Source: Streptomyces sp. NBC_00273
Lineage (GTDB): Bacteria > Actinomycetota > Actinomycetes > Streptomycetales > Streptomycetaceae
DNA: 64,000 nt
NCBI RefSeq assembly: GCF_036178145.1
Contig: NZ_CP108067.1
Span: forward strand, 9,935,001-9,999,000
Reading direction: 5' to 3'
Shown: piece by piece, positions 16,733-25,286 of the stretch
Numbering within the stretch: position 1 is the stretch's first letter
How the letters are laid out: each line of letters begins with the position of its first letter
Made by a program: the position numbers and the translations under genes
Notes under the pieces: generated by a model
Database searches by the model: none
What the model was told of the DNA's origin: nothing
What the model saw: only the letters and a program-made list of their open reading frames with translations

Positions 16733-19264
16733 ATGGCGCGTGGGCGATTGCGGATCTACCTCGGGGCCGCCCCCGGGGTCGGAAAGACATACGCGATGCT
16801 CGAGGAAGGGCAGCGTCTGGCCCAGGCAGGCGCCTACGTGGTGGTCGGTTTCGTCGAGCCGCACGGGCGACGGCCCACCGCTGCCCTCGCCGAGGGGCTG
16901 GAGATCATTTCCCGGCGAACCATGGAGTACCGGGGGGCGAGCTTCACCGAGATGGACCTAGACGGGGTGCTCGCCCGCCGCCCGCAGGCCGCCCTGGTCG
17001 ACGAACTGGCCCACACCAATGTGCCCGGGTCCCGCCATGCCAAGCGATGGCAGGACGTTGAGGACCTTCTCGATGCGGGGATCGACGTTGTCACCACGCT
17101 CAACGTGCAGCACCTGGAGTCTCTGGGTGATGTGGTCCGGCAGATCACTGGTGTCCCGCAGCGCGAGACCCTGCCCGACGAGGTGGCACGCCGCGCGGAC
17201 CAGATCGAACTGGTGGACCTGCCGCCCGAGCTGCTGCGCCGACGCATGCTGCACGGCGAGATCTATCCCTCGGACCGCATCGAGGCCGCCCTCACCCACT
17301 ACTTCCGCGTCGGCAACCTCACGGCCCTGCGCGAACTCGCCCTCCTGTGGCTCGCCGACCGCGTCGAGGAAGGACTGCAGCGCTACCGCGCGGAACACGG
17401 CATCACCACCCCCTGGGAAACCCGCGAGCGCATCATGGTTGCCCTCACCGGCGGCCCCGAGGGAGAAACTCTGATCCGCCGCAGCACCCGGATCAGCGCC
17501 CGAGTCCCCGGCAGTGAGCTGCTGGCATTGCACGTCGTACCGAGCGACGGCCTCACCCACGGCGATCCGGCCACCCTCGCCGCCCAGCGGGCCCTGGTGG
17601 AGTCACTGGGCGGCAGCTACCACCAGACCACCGGCGACGACATCCCCGAGGCGCTGCTCCAGTTCGCGGAGGCCGAGAACGTCACGCAGATCGTGCTGGG
17701 CGCGAGCCGCCGCGGAAGGCTCTCCACGTTCCTCCGCGGCGGTGTGGGGCACCGGACGATCCGGCGATCCGGCCCCATCGACGTACTCGTGATCACCCAT
17801 GAGCACGCCGCCGGCTCGACTTCCCCGCTGCGACTGCCGCACCCGAGCCGCGCCACCGGCCCACGGCGCTTCTGGACGGCGATGCTGCTCGCGGCGATCA
17901 CGCTCCCGGGCCTGACCGCCCTCCTGGTTCTCCTGGGCGAGCACGTGGATCTCTCCCTCGCCCTGGTGCTCTACCTGCTCGCCGTTGTCGTGATCGCCCT
18001 GGTCGGTGGCCTCGTTCCCGCACTGGTGGCCGCTCTTGCCGCGGGACTGCTCGCCGACTACTACTTCACCCCGCCGATGCACTCGTTGCGCGTCCAGCAC
18101 CTCGCCGACGTCATAGCGCTGGTGGTGTACGTCCTCACGGCCGTCATCGTCGGCATGGCCGCGGGTGCGGCCGCACGCAGCACGTACCAGGCCGTCCGCG
18201 CGAGCGCCGAGGCCCGGGCACTGAGTCGGCTGGCCACCGCCATGATGCACGGCCAGGACCTGCCGGCCTTGCTCGAACAGGTACGGGAGGACTTCAGCCT
18301 GGAAGCGGTGAGCCTGCTGGAACGGGATACGGGGCATGCCGCCGAGCCCCGCTGGTACGTCATCGCCAGCACAGGCGAGGATCCACCCGAGCGCCCGTAC
18401 GACGCGGATGTGGACAGCCCCGTCGGCGACGACCTCACCTTGGCTGCCCGAGGGCGCCCGCTGAGCAGCGACGACCAGCGCGTACTGGGAGCGTGCGCGG
18501 CCCAGTTGGGCATGGCCTACTCGCACGGCCGGCTTGCTGCCCACGATGCCGAAACGGGCCTGCGCGCCGCAGCCGAGCACACCAGGGCCTCGCTCCTCCT
18601 CACCGCGAGCCGCGATCTGCGCGGCCCACTGCGCACAGCCGACGAAGCGCTGGATGGCCTCGGCGTCGGCGTCGGCGTCGGCACGGATACGAGGGAGAGC
18701 CGGAACCTCGCCACAGCCCGGTCGTCGGTGCAGCGTGCGGTCCAGCTTCTCTCGGATCTCGACGAGTTGAGCCGTCTGCACGCCGGGGCGCTGGATCTGT
18801 ATCTGCGACCGGTCGATCTCGACGAGCTGCTGACCGCCGTTCTGGACGACCTGGGTCCCGGTGGCCATACGATCCAATGCAGCCTGCCGGAGCTGCTGCC
18901 TGACGTGATCGCCGACGCGGCTGTGCTCACGCGCGTGCTGACCGCCTTGGCGGCCGAGGCCCAGCGCCACAGCCCGCCGGACCGGCCCGCGCGGCTGACA
19001 GGCAAAACCCGGGCTGGTCAGGTGGAGATCTACATGACGGACGGCACCAACGGCGCTGTGCAGGGCGCGGAATGCGGCACACATCCGAGTCGCACGCCGG
19101 ACAGTCTGACCCTGCGGATGTGCCGTGACCTCACGGAGACCATGGGGGGCACCCTTGAAACCGCAGCCGTCGGCCCCGGCTTTGCCGTGACGCTCACGCT
19201 TCCGGCGGCGGCCTCCCGGCGGCCGATCACCCCGGCTGCGCCGTCCCCGGCGGAGGGTCAGTGA
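16733..19264 (+). CDS. KdpD paralogue lacking kinase residues
   Basis: The 843-residue protein keeps the full sensory half of KdpD. It has an N-terminal KdpD domain with Walker A GAAPGVGKT (about 1-210), a USP domain (235-355), a DUF4118 four-helix domain (375-490) and a GAF-like segment. The transmitter half is degenerate. The H-box reads ASRDLRGPL with Arg627 where the phosphorylated His should be, the N-box Asn is gone (ALAAEAQRHSP) and the G1 box is unrecognisable (MTDGTNGAVQ). It cannot autophosphorylate as known kinases do. It may sense K+ or c-di-AMP and modulate the other two KdpD proteins, or act through the N-terminal domain. AGGAG precedes the ATG. No response regulator gene is adjacent. 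Confidence 0.88.
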   Translation: MARGRLRIYLGAAPGVGKTYAMLEEGQRLAQAGAYVVVGFVEPHGRRPTAALAEGLEIISRRTMEYRGASFTEMDLDGVLARRPQAALVDELAHTNVPGSRHAKRWQDVEDLLDAGIDVVTTLNVQHLESLGDVVRQITGVPQRETLPDEVARRADQIELVDLPPELLRRRMLHGEIYPSDRIEAALTHYFRVGNLTALRELALLWLADRVEEGLQRYRAEHGITTPWETRERIMVALTGGPEGETLIRRSTRISARVPGSELLALHVVPSDGLTHGDPATLAAQRALVESLGGSYHQTTGDDIPEALLQFAEAENVTQIVLGASRRGRLSTFLRGGVGHRTIRRSGPIDVLVITHEHAAGSTSPLRLPHPSRATGPRRFWTAMLLAAITLPGLTALLVLLGEHVDLSLALVLYLLAVVVIALVGGLVPALVAALAAGLLADYYFTPPMHSLRVQHLADVIALVVYVLTAVIVGMAAGAAARSTYQAVRASAEARALSRLATAMMHGQDLPALLEQVREDFSLEAVSLLERDTGHAAEPRWYVIASTGEDPPERPYDADVDSPVGDDLTLAARGRPLSSDDQRVLGACAAQLGMAYSHGRLAAHDAETGLRAAAEHTRASLLLTASRDLRGPLRTADEALDGLGVGVGVGTDTRESRNLATARSSVQRAVQLLSDLDELSRLHAGALDLYLRPVDLDELLTAVLDDLGPGGHTIQCSLPELLPDVIADAAVLTRVLTALAAEAQRHSPPDRPARLTGKTRAGQVEIYMTDGTNGAVQGAECGTHPSRTPDSLTLRMCRDLTETMGGTLETAAVGPGFAVTLTLPAAASRRPITPAAPSPAEGQ

Positions 19265-19310
19265 CTCGCGTCAGCCACTGCCCGGGTGCACTAAAGTCAC
19301 CGACCGTTGA

Positions 19311-19868
19311 TCACTGCAGGCCTGAGACCTTGAAGACTGTGAGGGCCGTCTCGCGGTCGATACGCTCTGCCAGCCGGCGCAGGGCGGTCTCGCCGCGCAG
19401 CAGAGTGCCGCGCCGGATCGATGTGCGGGTGTCCGTGTCGAGGCGGCGCCACATCGCGGGATTGCGGGCCAGGACGGTCGGATCGATCTCGACCTGGCTT
19501 CCCTCCGTGTCGCGGAGGATCATCCGCTGGGCCACCCCGTCGGACCACCTGACCGAGACGAGGGAGGCGGTGCGGACAGTGCGTTCCACCAGCAGTCCTC
19601 GGGCGCTCAGCAGACCGGGGCCTACGGAGACCTTGGACGGCAGCAGGATCACGAAGAGGAGGGCGGCCAGGCCGGTCCAGAGGGCGCCGCGGGTCGCGTC
19701 GAGCTTGCCGAAACCCGCGTCCATGGCGAGCAGGGCCGAGTACAGGAGGGACGCGACACCGATGGCCGAGCGCATCTCGCCGGCCCAGTGGATGTCGCGT
19801 GTGATAGGCCCTCGAGGCTCCGCGCCGGCGTGAGCACCGGTTGCGGACTGCGTGAAACGTCGTCCCAT
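19311..19868 (-). CDS. Membrane protein with PH-like domain
   Basis: The 185-residue protein has two hydrophobic helices (about residues 34-50 and 61-77) followed by a soluble domain resembling bacterial PH-type membrane-anchored domains (GLLSARGLLVERTVRTASLV, then VRWSDG and a basic C-terminal helix). I do not recognise a named family. No ribosome binding site precedes the ATG, and TAACGT lies 6-11 bases upstream as a possible -10, so a leaderless transcript is likely. A four-unit 11-bp repeat (19911-19948) stands 43-80 bp upstream of the ATG, an activator position, suggesting KdpE-type control. Confidence 0.65.
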   Translation of the reverse strand: MGRRFTQSATGAHAGAEPRGPITRDIHWAGEMRSAIGVASLLYSALLAMDAGFGKLDATRGALWTGLAALLFVILLPSKVSVGPGLLSARGLLVERTVRTASLVSVRWSDGVAQRMILRDTEGSQVEIDPTVLARNPAMWRRLDTDTRTSIRRGTLLRGETALRRLAERIDRETALTVFKVSGLQ

Positions 19869-19910
19869 GGGGGTGACGTTAGGGCCGGTACGGGCCTCGA
19901 CACCGGACCC

Positions 19911-19948
19911 TGACGCACCGCTGATGTGATGGCTACGGCATTTTGACG
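19911..19948 (-). promoter_or_regulatory. KdpE-type direct-repeat operator, four half-sites
   Basis: On the + strand the units TGACG (19911), TGATG (19922), CTACG (19933) and TGACG (19944) follow each other at exactly 11 bp, one per helical turn. On the coding strand of the 19868 gene this reads as CGTCA-type units. This spacing is the usual form for OmpR-family regulators. It is one of the two longest uninterrupted arrays in the window. Confidence 0.6.
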
Positions 19949-19979
19949 GCGCTCCGGTTCGAGACCAACCCCAGGCCGT

Positions 19980-20204
19980 TCAGTGGCCTGGCGGGCCGGT
20001 GGTGACCGGCGCGGGATTCCACGGTGCGGGGGCAGGCGGTGGCTCGAACGGTCCGGCCCGGTTGGCCATGAGGATCAGCAGCGTCCCGACGACGAGCACG
20101 GTGATGACGATGAGGGCGAGCCCGACGGGGTTGCGAGGGTTGTAGTAGTAGCGGTTCGTTCCCCACTTGCTCCGCTTGAAGACCGGTTCGTCGTCGTGAT
20201 GCAC
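19980..20204 (-). CDS. Small single-pass membrane protein
   Basis: The protein of about 74 residues has a basic, Tyr-rich N-terminal part (KRSKWGTNRYYYNPRNP), one transmembrane helix (GLALIVITVLVVGTLLILMA) and a Pro-rich extracellular tail. The GTG at 20204 has AGGA upstream; an ATG at 20261 would add 19 residues. Small proteins with the YYNPRNPVG motif are common in streptomycetes, without assigned function. It may be the last gene of the leftward operon that starts at 23300. Confidence 0.55.
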   Translation of the reverse strand: MHHDDEPVFKRSKWGTNRYYYNPRNPVGLALIVITVLVVGTLLILMANRAGPFEPPPAPAPWNPAPVTTGPPGH

Positions 20205-20266
20205 AGGCTGCGTCCTAGCTGGGTCGAAGGTATGGGGAGGCGCGCATTCCCCAGCGGCCATTGCGG

Positions 20267-20797
20267 TCAGGAGGCGCAGCCCACTGCCTTCTGGGCCGCG
20301 GGGAAGTACACGGTCATGAGACGGGTGAGGGCCTCACGGCGTGCGGGTACGTCGGAGGCCTTGATGGGCGGGTAGATCTCGACGACGAACTGGCTGGGTT
20401 TGCCCTCGTAAGTGCACCGTGCGACGGCGACGGCCATGGAGTCGGCAACGCGGGCAGCGTCGCCCACGTCGATCTGTGCGGGATCGCCGGAGCTTGCCAA
20501 GCGCTGTCCGATGCCACCGATGACGTCTTCGTCCGCCGTGGTCACGTCGCCTTTCACGGTCAGGACGGTGTTCTTGTCCACGGTCAGTTCGCACCGCGGA
20601 GCGTGCGGCCTGGCTGCGTACGTCGACTGCTCCAGCTTGGCGCCAGGCGGAAGCAGCGGTGCGATGAGGGCCGGATCGACGGCCACGCCGCATATGCCGT
20701 CCGGCAGTGCGTACTCCCTGCTCTCGCTGCACCCGGTCACGGAGATCAGTGCCGCGGCCCCCGCGGCGGCCGTCATGGCCGTGCGCAGGCGCTTCAC
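20267..20797 (-). CDS. Secreted lipoprotein
   Basis: The 176-residue protein begins with a lipoprotein signal: basic KRLR, an alanine-rich hydrophobic core and the lipobox SVTGC at about residues 20-24. The mature part has four further cysteines and a central repeat-free domain; no family is recognised. The GTG overlaps the stop of the 687-residue protein gene (GTGA), so it belongs to that operon and is probably displayed on the outer face of the membrane. The paired cysteines suggest disulfides. Confidence 0.75.
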   Translation of the reverse strand: MKRLRTAMTAAAGAAALISVTGCSESREYALPDGICGVAVDPALIAPLLPPGAKLEQSTYAARPHAPRCELTVDKNTVLTVKGDVTTADEDVIGGIGQRLASSGDPAQIDVGDAARVADSMAVAVARCTYEGKPSQFVVEIYPPIKASDVPARREALTRLMTVYFPAAQKAVGCAS

Positions 20798-22857
20798 TGG
20801 GTGCCTGCCAGACCCTTGGCAGCGACGTTCCCCGTCACTGCGGACGTGTTGATCTCCTGCTCCAGCGTGCGCGGCGTGTAGGGGTGCCCGGGGTTCGCCT
20901 TGGCCCATTCCTCGGAGAGAGCCCTCAGCTGGTTCTCCCGGTGCGTGAACGTCTTCGCGTTCTGGTCCTGGACTCCCGCGTCGATCCGCGCCTGTTCGTC
21001 GAGCTGCCACTGGTAGGCGAGGGCGTCGACACCTCGTTGCGCTATGTCGCCGACCACGGGGATGAAGTTGGCGGCTCCGCCGAAGCCGTGGTAACGCCAC
21101 TTGGCTTCCCACGTGGGGTCATCCTTGTCGGTCTTGAGGGCCTGGTAGCGGGCCTCTTCGAGGAAGCCGACCGTACGGCCCGCATCTTGCAGCGTCTCGT
21201 TGGGGTCACGCGGGTGTTCTGCGTGGATGTCTTTGATCATTTCTCGGTTCATGGCCTCGTTGAGCATGCCGTAGGAGTTCTGGTCGCGGGAGACCTGCTT
21301 GCTCACCTCCAGGAGGTGGTGGCGGTCGAGCTGGCGGGGGTCGTCCGGCGTGTCCGACATGGCGCTGGCCGAGTGGTGTACGACATCGCTGTGGGCGGAG
21401 AGGACCTTGGCCATGTCGTCGCGCATCTCGGACGGGAACTCGTCGCCGCGCTCGGAGAGGTACTTCAGGGAGCGGTCCAGAACCTGGCGGTGTTCAGGTG
21501 TGAGGTCGTCGGGACGCGTTGTCATGTTGTTGGGGTCGACTCCCGTGGCGGCAGAGACCAGGGCGGCGCCCGTGGCATCCCGTGCGGCGTTGCCGTCCTT
21601 GGTGTTGAGGGGCGTGTCGTCGAAGGTCTGCCGGTCGCCGAGGACGTACTGGGCGTTGTCGGTGGGCTGCGTCGCGTTGAAGAACTCCGTTGCGGCGTTC
21701 GGGCTGGCGGCCAGGGCGGTCATGAAGCCGGTCATGGGGTCGCGGCCGAAGTCCTCGCCGATGAAGTTCATCTTGGGCACCGGTGGCACGCCGACGTTCC
21801 AGTAGTTGGCCGGGAGCTTCATCTTCTTCTCGGTGGCGACGAGTGCGTTGCCGTAGTCGTTCAGGAAGCGGTTGTCCCAGTCGCCGCTGCGCATGAGGTT
21901 GCTCATCACCTGGTAGCCGTAGACCTGGCTGCCGCGGGTCTGGATGCGCTCCTCGCCCAGCTTGACCATGTCGTTCTCCCAGGTGCGCATGGCCGGGCTG
22001 TCGGACTGGGTGGCGCCGGCCAGGGTGAGGGAGAGGTTGCGCTGGAAGTCGCCGAGCTGGTCGTGGCGGGAGCGCTGCAGGGTGCCGCCGTCGGAGGGGT
22101 CGGCAAGGTCCGCCCAGAAGTCGAGCAGGCCGCGCGGGCCGATGGTGGTGGCGAGCTTCTCCTGGAAGAGCCGGTCGTCCTTGTACTTGGCCAGGTCGGC
22201 ATTGAGCTTGTCGAACTCCTCGGGGGACATGTCGTCGCCCTTGGTCTTCAGGAGTTTCGCGATCCGGTCGGCGTCCTTCATGGCGTCCGCGGCGCGGTCG
22301 CGGTCGTAGTAGGCGGCGTCGGAGAAGCCGTACGGGGTCTGGCTGACCAGCATGGTCAGCGCCTGGGCAGCCGTCGTGTCGCTCTCGGTGGCGCCCTCGA
22401 GGATCCGCTGTACCTCGTCGCGGAGGGCGGTCGCATCGGCCTCGGTGTGCTCGGGCACCGTCGTGCCCTTGGCGGCGCGGTCGGGGTGGATGTTCATCGT
22501 GACGGTGAAGCCGCCATTGCCCGCCGGCACCACGGTGAGGTTCTTCTCCAGCCCGCGCCGGACGGCCTCGTTCAGCCTGGCCTTGTAGTCGACGAGCTCA
22601 CCGTGGGTGTCACGCAGGATGTTCCCGATACTGGTGGCCTCGGTGGCGGCGTCGGCGAACTCCTTGGCGGTCTTGCCGATGAACTCCCGGGTCACGGTCG
22701 CGTTCACCCCAGCCCAGTCGGCCTTCGCGGCTTTACCGCCGAGGTCGCCACGGGCATCCGACTCCAGCTCCCACAATTTCGTGGCCATGGCCGTCCAGTC
22801 CGCGACGGCGGTTGACAGCTTCGAGAAGTCCGCGAAACGCAGTGCGTCCAGGTCCAT
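20794..22857 (-). CDS. Large helical protein, possibly type VII related
   Basis: The 687-residue protein is hydrophilic and mostly helical, with no signal peptide. Its first 120 residues (DLDALRFADFSKLSTAV, then DWTAMATKLWELE and KADWAGVNATV) form Trp-spaced helices reminiscent of WXG100/ESX substrates. The rest is not recognised. Its ATG overlaps the TGA of the upstream gene by one base (TGATG). With the 147-residue upstream protein and the downstream lipoprotein it forms a fixed three-gene set. No EccC ATPase is present in the window, so a secretion role is an inference from architecture. Confidence 0.7.
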   Translation of the reverse strand: MDLDALRFADFSKLSTAVADWTAMATKLWELESDARGDLGGKAAKADWAGVNATVTREFIGKTAKEFADAATEATSIGNILRDTHGELVDYKARLNEAVRRGLEKNLTVVPAGNGGFTVTMNIHPDRAAKGTTVPEHTEADATALRDEVQRILEGATESDTTAAQALTMLVSQTPYGFSDAAYYDRDRAADAMKDADRIAKLLKTKGDDMSPEEFDKLNADLAKYKDDRLFQEKLATTIGPRGLLDFWADLADPSDGGTLQRSRHDQLGDFQRNLSLTLAGATQSDSPAMRTWENDMVKLGEERIQTRGSQVYGYQVMSNLMRSGDWDNRFLNDYGNALVATEKKMKLPANYWNVGVPPVPKMNFIGEDFGRDPMTGFMTALAASPNAATEFFNATQPTDNAQYVLGDRQTFDDTPLNTKDGNAARDATGAALVSAATGVDPNNMTTRPDDLTPEHRQVLDRSLKYLSERGDEFPSEMRDDMAKVLSAHSDVVHHSASAMSDTPDDPRQLDRHHLLEVSKQVSRDQNSYGMLNEAMNREMIKDIHAEHPRDPNETLQDAGRTVGFLEEARYQALKTDKDDPTWEAKWRYHGFGGAANFIPVVGDIAQRGVDALAYQWQLDEQARIDAGVQDQNAKTFTHRENQLRALSEEWAKANPGHPYTPRTLEQEINTSAVTGNVAAKGLAGTQ

Positions 22858-23300
22858 CAGTGCTGCGCCCTTTCCTCGAATCCTGTATTGAGCTGCGCGA
22901 ACTTGAACTGGGTGGCGATCCAGTACTCGCCTTCGGCGTGCGCGTTCTGCGTGTAGTCGAGGTGGTTGGAAATGTGGGCGCAGGCGTCCAGCAGCGTTCC
23001 CACCTGGTCGTGCCACTTGTCCGCGAGCGTCGAGAGGGCGGTCCCCAGAGCGAAGTCCTTCTTCAAGGAGCCGGCCGCCTCGTGCGTACTGGCCTTGGCA
23101 TGGTCCCCATCGGTGCCGAGCCTTTGCCGCAGCTTGAATGCGGCGTTACCTACTGCCGCCAGGTCCTTCTGGGTGACCACCAGATCCCCCTGTGGCCCGG
23201 GCCCGCCGCCCCCTCCGGGATCGAGCTGATTGAGCTGCATTGCCGTCTGGTTCGCAGCAGCGGCTGACTTGAGCTCTGCCCATTCGGCATCGAATGACAT
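22857..23300 (-). CDS. Small helical protein, first gene of T7-like operon
   Basis: The 147-residue protein starts MSFDAEWAELKSAAAANQTA, has a glycine-rich linker (residues 28-35), then a long helical region with LADKWHDQVGTLLDACAHIS. This helix-turn-helix layout with a central Trp recalls ESX-secretion partner proteins. GGGGG precedes the ATG weakly. It heads the operon with the 687-residue protein and the lipoprotein. Alternatives are a chaperone or a surface-complex subunit. Confidence 0.65.
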   Translation of the reverse strand: MSFDAEWAELKSAAAANQTAMQLNQLDPGGGGGPGPQGDLVVTQKDLAAVGNAAFKLRQRLGTDGDHAKASTHEAAGSLKKDFALGTALSTLADKWHDQVGTLLDACAHISNHLDYTQNAHAEGEYWIATQFKFAQLNTGFEERAQH

Positions 23301-23355
23301 AGGACCCCCGTGGTGAAAGTGACTTGATCGGTGAGCGAGTTCGGTCCAAGCGAGA

Positions 23356-25281
23356 TCATTGGGCCGGATGAGGCCGGCGGCCTGCGGGGCGTGGCTGGAC
23401 ACCGGTCATCAGAATGTCCAGGCCGCGGCGTGTGGTCACCAGCACGACGCGGTCGTCGTGGCGCAGGACCCGTCCGTGTGGTGGTCGCCAGTTGAAGGCA
23501 GGCCGGTCCGTGCGGAATCCGCCGAGCGTGTCCGTCGAGGAGGCCGACCGGCGGCTGGTCGCGGGGCCGACGGCGAGTACGCGCCACTCGTGTTCCTTGA
23601 AGGCCTCGTGTATGGAGTGCCCTTCGAGTTCCGGGTGGCCGGCGACGTCCACGACGGTGAAGAGCAGGGATCCGCGCTCCACCGGCATGACCCCCAGCAC
23701 GTGGCGGCCCATCATCGCGGCGGCGAAGGAGGGCGCGGCCAGCGCCGAGACGCTGCGGCTGCGGGTGAGCGCGTCCGGGTAACCGGCGCGCATGGTGCGG
23801 GAGACGGTGGCGGCGAAGTCGTCGCCGTACAGGCGCATCACGGCGCGCACACGGGGGTTGCTCTCGCGTGCGGCCATCACGATGTCGAGGTTCACGCCGT
23901 CGTCATGCGTGAGGACGAGGAGCGACTTGCCGGTGCCGATGCGGGCGAGATCGAGGACCCCGGGAGCGGCGGCGTCCTCGAGCAGCAGGTGCACTCCGAG
24001 CTCGCGTGCCAGCGCGACCCCTCGGGCCTGCGGGTCCCGCTCGATGACCACGACCTTGTGGTCGGTCGTACACAGCTGCGCCAGGACGCGCGTGCCGATC
24101 TTGCCGAGGCCGACCAGGACGATGTGGTCGTGCAGACCCGTATCCGGTACGTGGTTGGCCGATGCCGTGCGGAAGGCCAGGGTGGCGTTCATGGCGGCGG
24201 CCACGACGAGAGGTAGTACGGCCAGGCCGACGAAACCCGCGATGAGCTGGAGGACCTGGCGGGCCGTGGACTCTTCGGTTGCCGGGTCGCCCATGGTGAA
24301 AATGTCCAGCAGCGGCAGGTACACCGACTTCCACAACGGTCCGTCCTCCACGACGGCCGTCGCCGTGGCCAGTAGCATCACAGCCGCGGCGAGCACCCCG
24401 AAGACGGCGGTCACTTCACGGGAGACGAAGATCCTCCAGGGCAGGTGCCCGAGCCGGTCGCTCAGCCAGCCCCGATAGGCCCGCCGCCTGGCGGGGGCCG
24501 CCGGCGCGTGGTGGTGGGTCACCTCCTCGAGCATGAGCCGGCCGTGCGTGAACTGCCGGTGGTAGGCGGTCGCGGTGTCGGGCAGCAGCTGGGTGCCGTT
24601 GGCACCCGGCGTTTCCGCGCTGTCCTCGCCCAGCGGATCGTCCATGTGCGTACCGGAGAGAACGGCGAGCGTGGCCAGGTCCGTCGCGTGGGGCGGGGTT
24701 CCGGCGGGGCGGACCACTCCGCGGAACACCTTGCCCTCGACCTGGAGGGTGGGCCCGTGCCCGACCGCCGCGGCGGCCACCAGTTCGGGGACGGCCGTGT
24801 CGGCGTCGGAAAGCACCGTCGTGGATGCGTCGATGAACGCGTCGTCGTACCCGGCGTGAGCGGCTGCTGCCCGGTCGAGGAGCAGTTCGAGATGGCGACC
24901 GCGGTCCCGGTTGAACATGCGGATGACCAGGCGCACGGAGGGATTGATGCTGCGGGCGAGAAGGGCAGCGGTCATGTTGATCTGGTCGTCGCCGTAGGTG
25001 AGGGCAAGCGCCGCGGCACGCTCGACGCCGGCCTCCCGGAGGGTCTGCTCGTCGGGCCGCGCGGAGATGAGCAGCTCCACGGGGGAGTGCGGATCCCGGT
25101 GCAGGGCGACGACCTCGGCGCCGTGCCCCTCGCGGCGCGAAGGCAGGACGACCGTGACGGCCTCGCCGCACACGGCGTCGAGCTCCTGTGCCAGACGGTG
25201 CGCGAGGCCGTCGTCACCACAAATAATCACGTGCGCGGAGCGCTGCCCGAGTTCCGCTCGGAGGTGGAGGGTCGAGGACAT
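23356..25281 (-). CDS. RCK-domain (TrkA-N) ion channel-like protein
   Basis: The 641-residue protein has two nucleotide-binding RCK domains around a membrane part: the first near the N terminus (AHVIICGDDGLAHRLAQEL), the second after the helices (HIVLVGLGKIGTRVLAQL). Between them lie two helices flanking a pore-like loop that reads LLDIFTMGDPATEE, so the canonical potassium filter TVGYG is not present. The fold is that of K+ channels or CASTOR/POLLUX-type channels, but ion selectivity is uncertain. Its ATG is only 5 bases after the stop of a complete kdpD, and kdpF precedes that, so the three form one operon under potassium control. Confidence 0.82.
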   Translation of the reverse strand: MSSTLHLRAELGQRSAHVIICGDDGLAHRLAQELDAVCGEAVTVVLPSRREGHGAEVVALHRDPHSPVELLISARPDEQTLREAGVERAAALALTYGDDQINMTAALLARSINPSVRLVIRMFNRDRGRHLELLLDRAAAAHAGYDDAFIDASTTVLSDADTAVPELVAAAAVGHGPTLQVEGKVFRGVVRPAGTPPHATDLATLAVLSGTHMDDPLGEDSAETPGANGTQLLPDTATAYHRQFTHGRLMLEEVTHHHAPAAPARRRAYRGWLSDRLGHLPWRIFVSREVTAVFGVLAAAVMLLATATAVVEDGPLWKSVYLPLLDIFTMGDPATEESTARQVLQLIAGFVGLAVLPLVVAAAMNATLAFRTASANHVPDTGLHDHIVLVGLGKIGTRVLAQLCTTDHKVVVIERDPQARGVALARELGVHLLLEDAAAPGVLDLARIGTGKSLLVLTHDDGVNLDIVMAARESNPRVRAVMRLYGDDFAATVSRTMRAGYPDALTRSRSVSALAAPSFAAAMMGRHVLGVMPVERGSLLFTVVDVAGHPELEGHSIHEAFKEHEWRVLAVGPATSRRSASSTDTLGGFRTDRPAFNWRPPHGRVLRHDDRVVLVTTRRGLDILMTGVQPRPAGRRPHPAQ

Positions 25282-25286
25282 GCCGG

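Noticed and set aside
20707..22815. 702-codon + strand frame opposite the helical protein gene; similarly 26055-28007 and 43258-45651 opposite kdpD genes
   Set aside because: Low-complexity Val/Gly/Ala-rich translations with no start signals; the minus-strand genes are clearly real.
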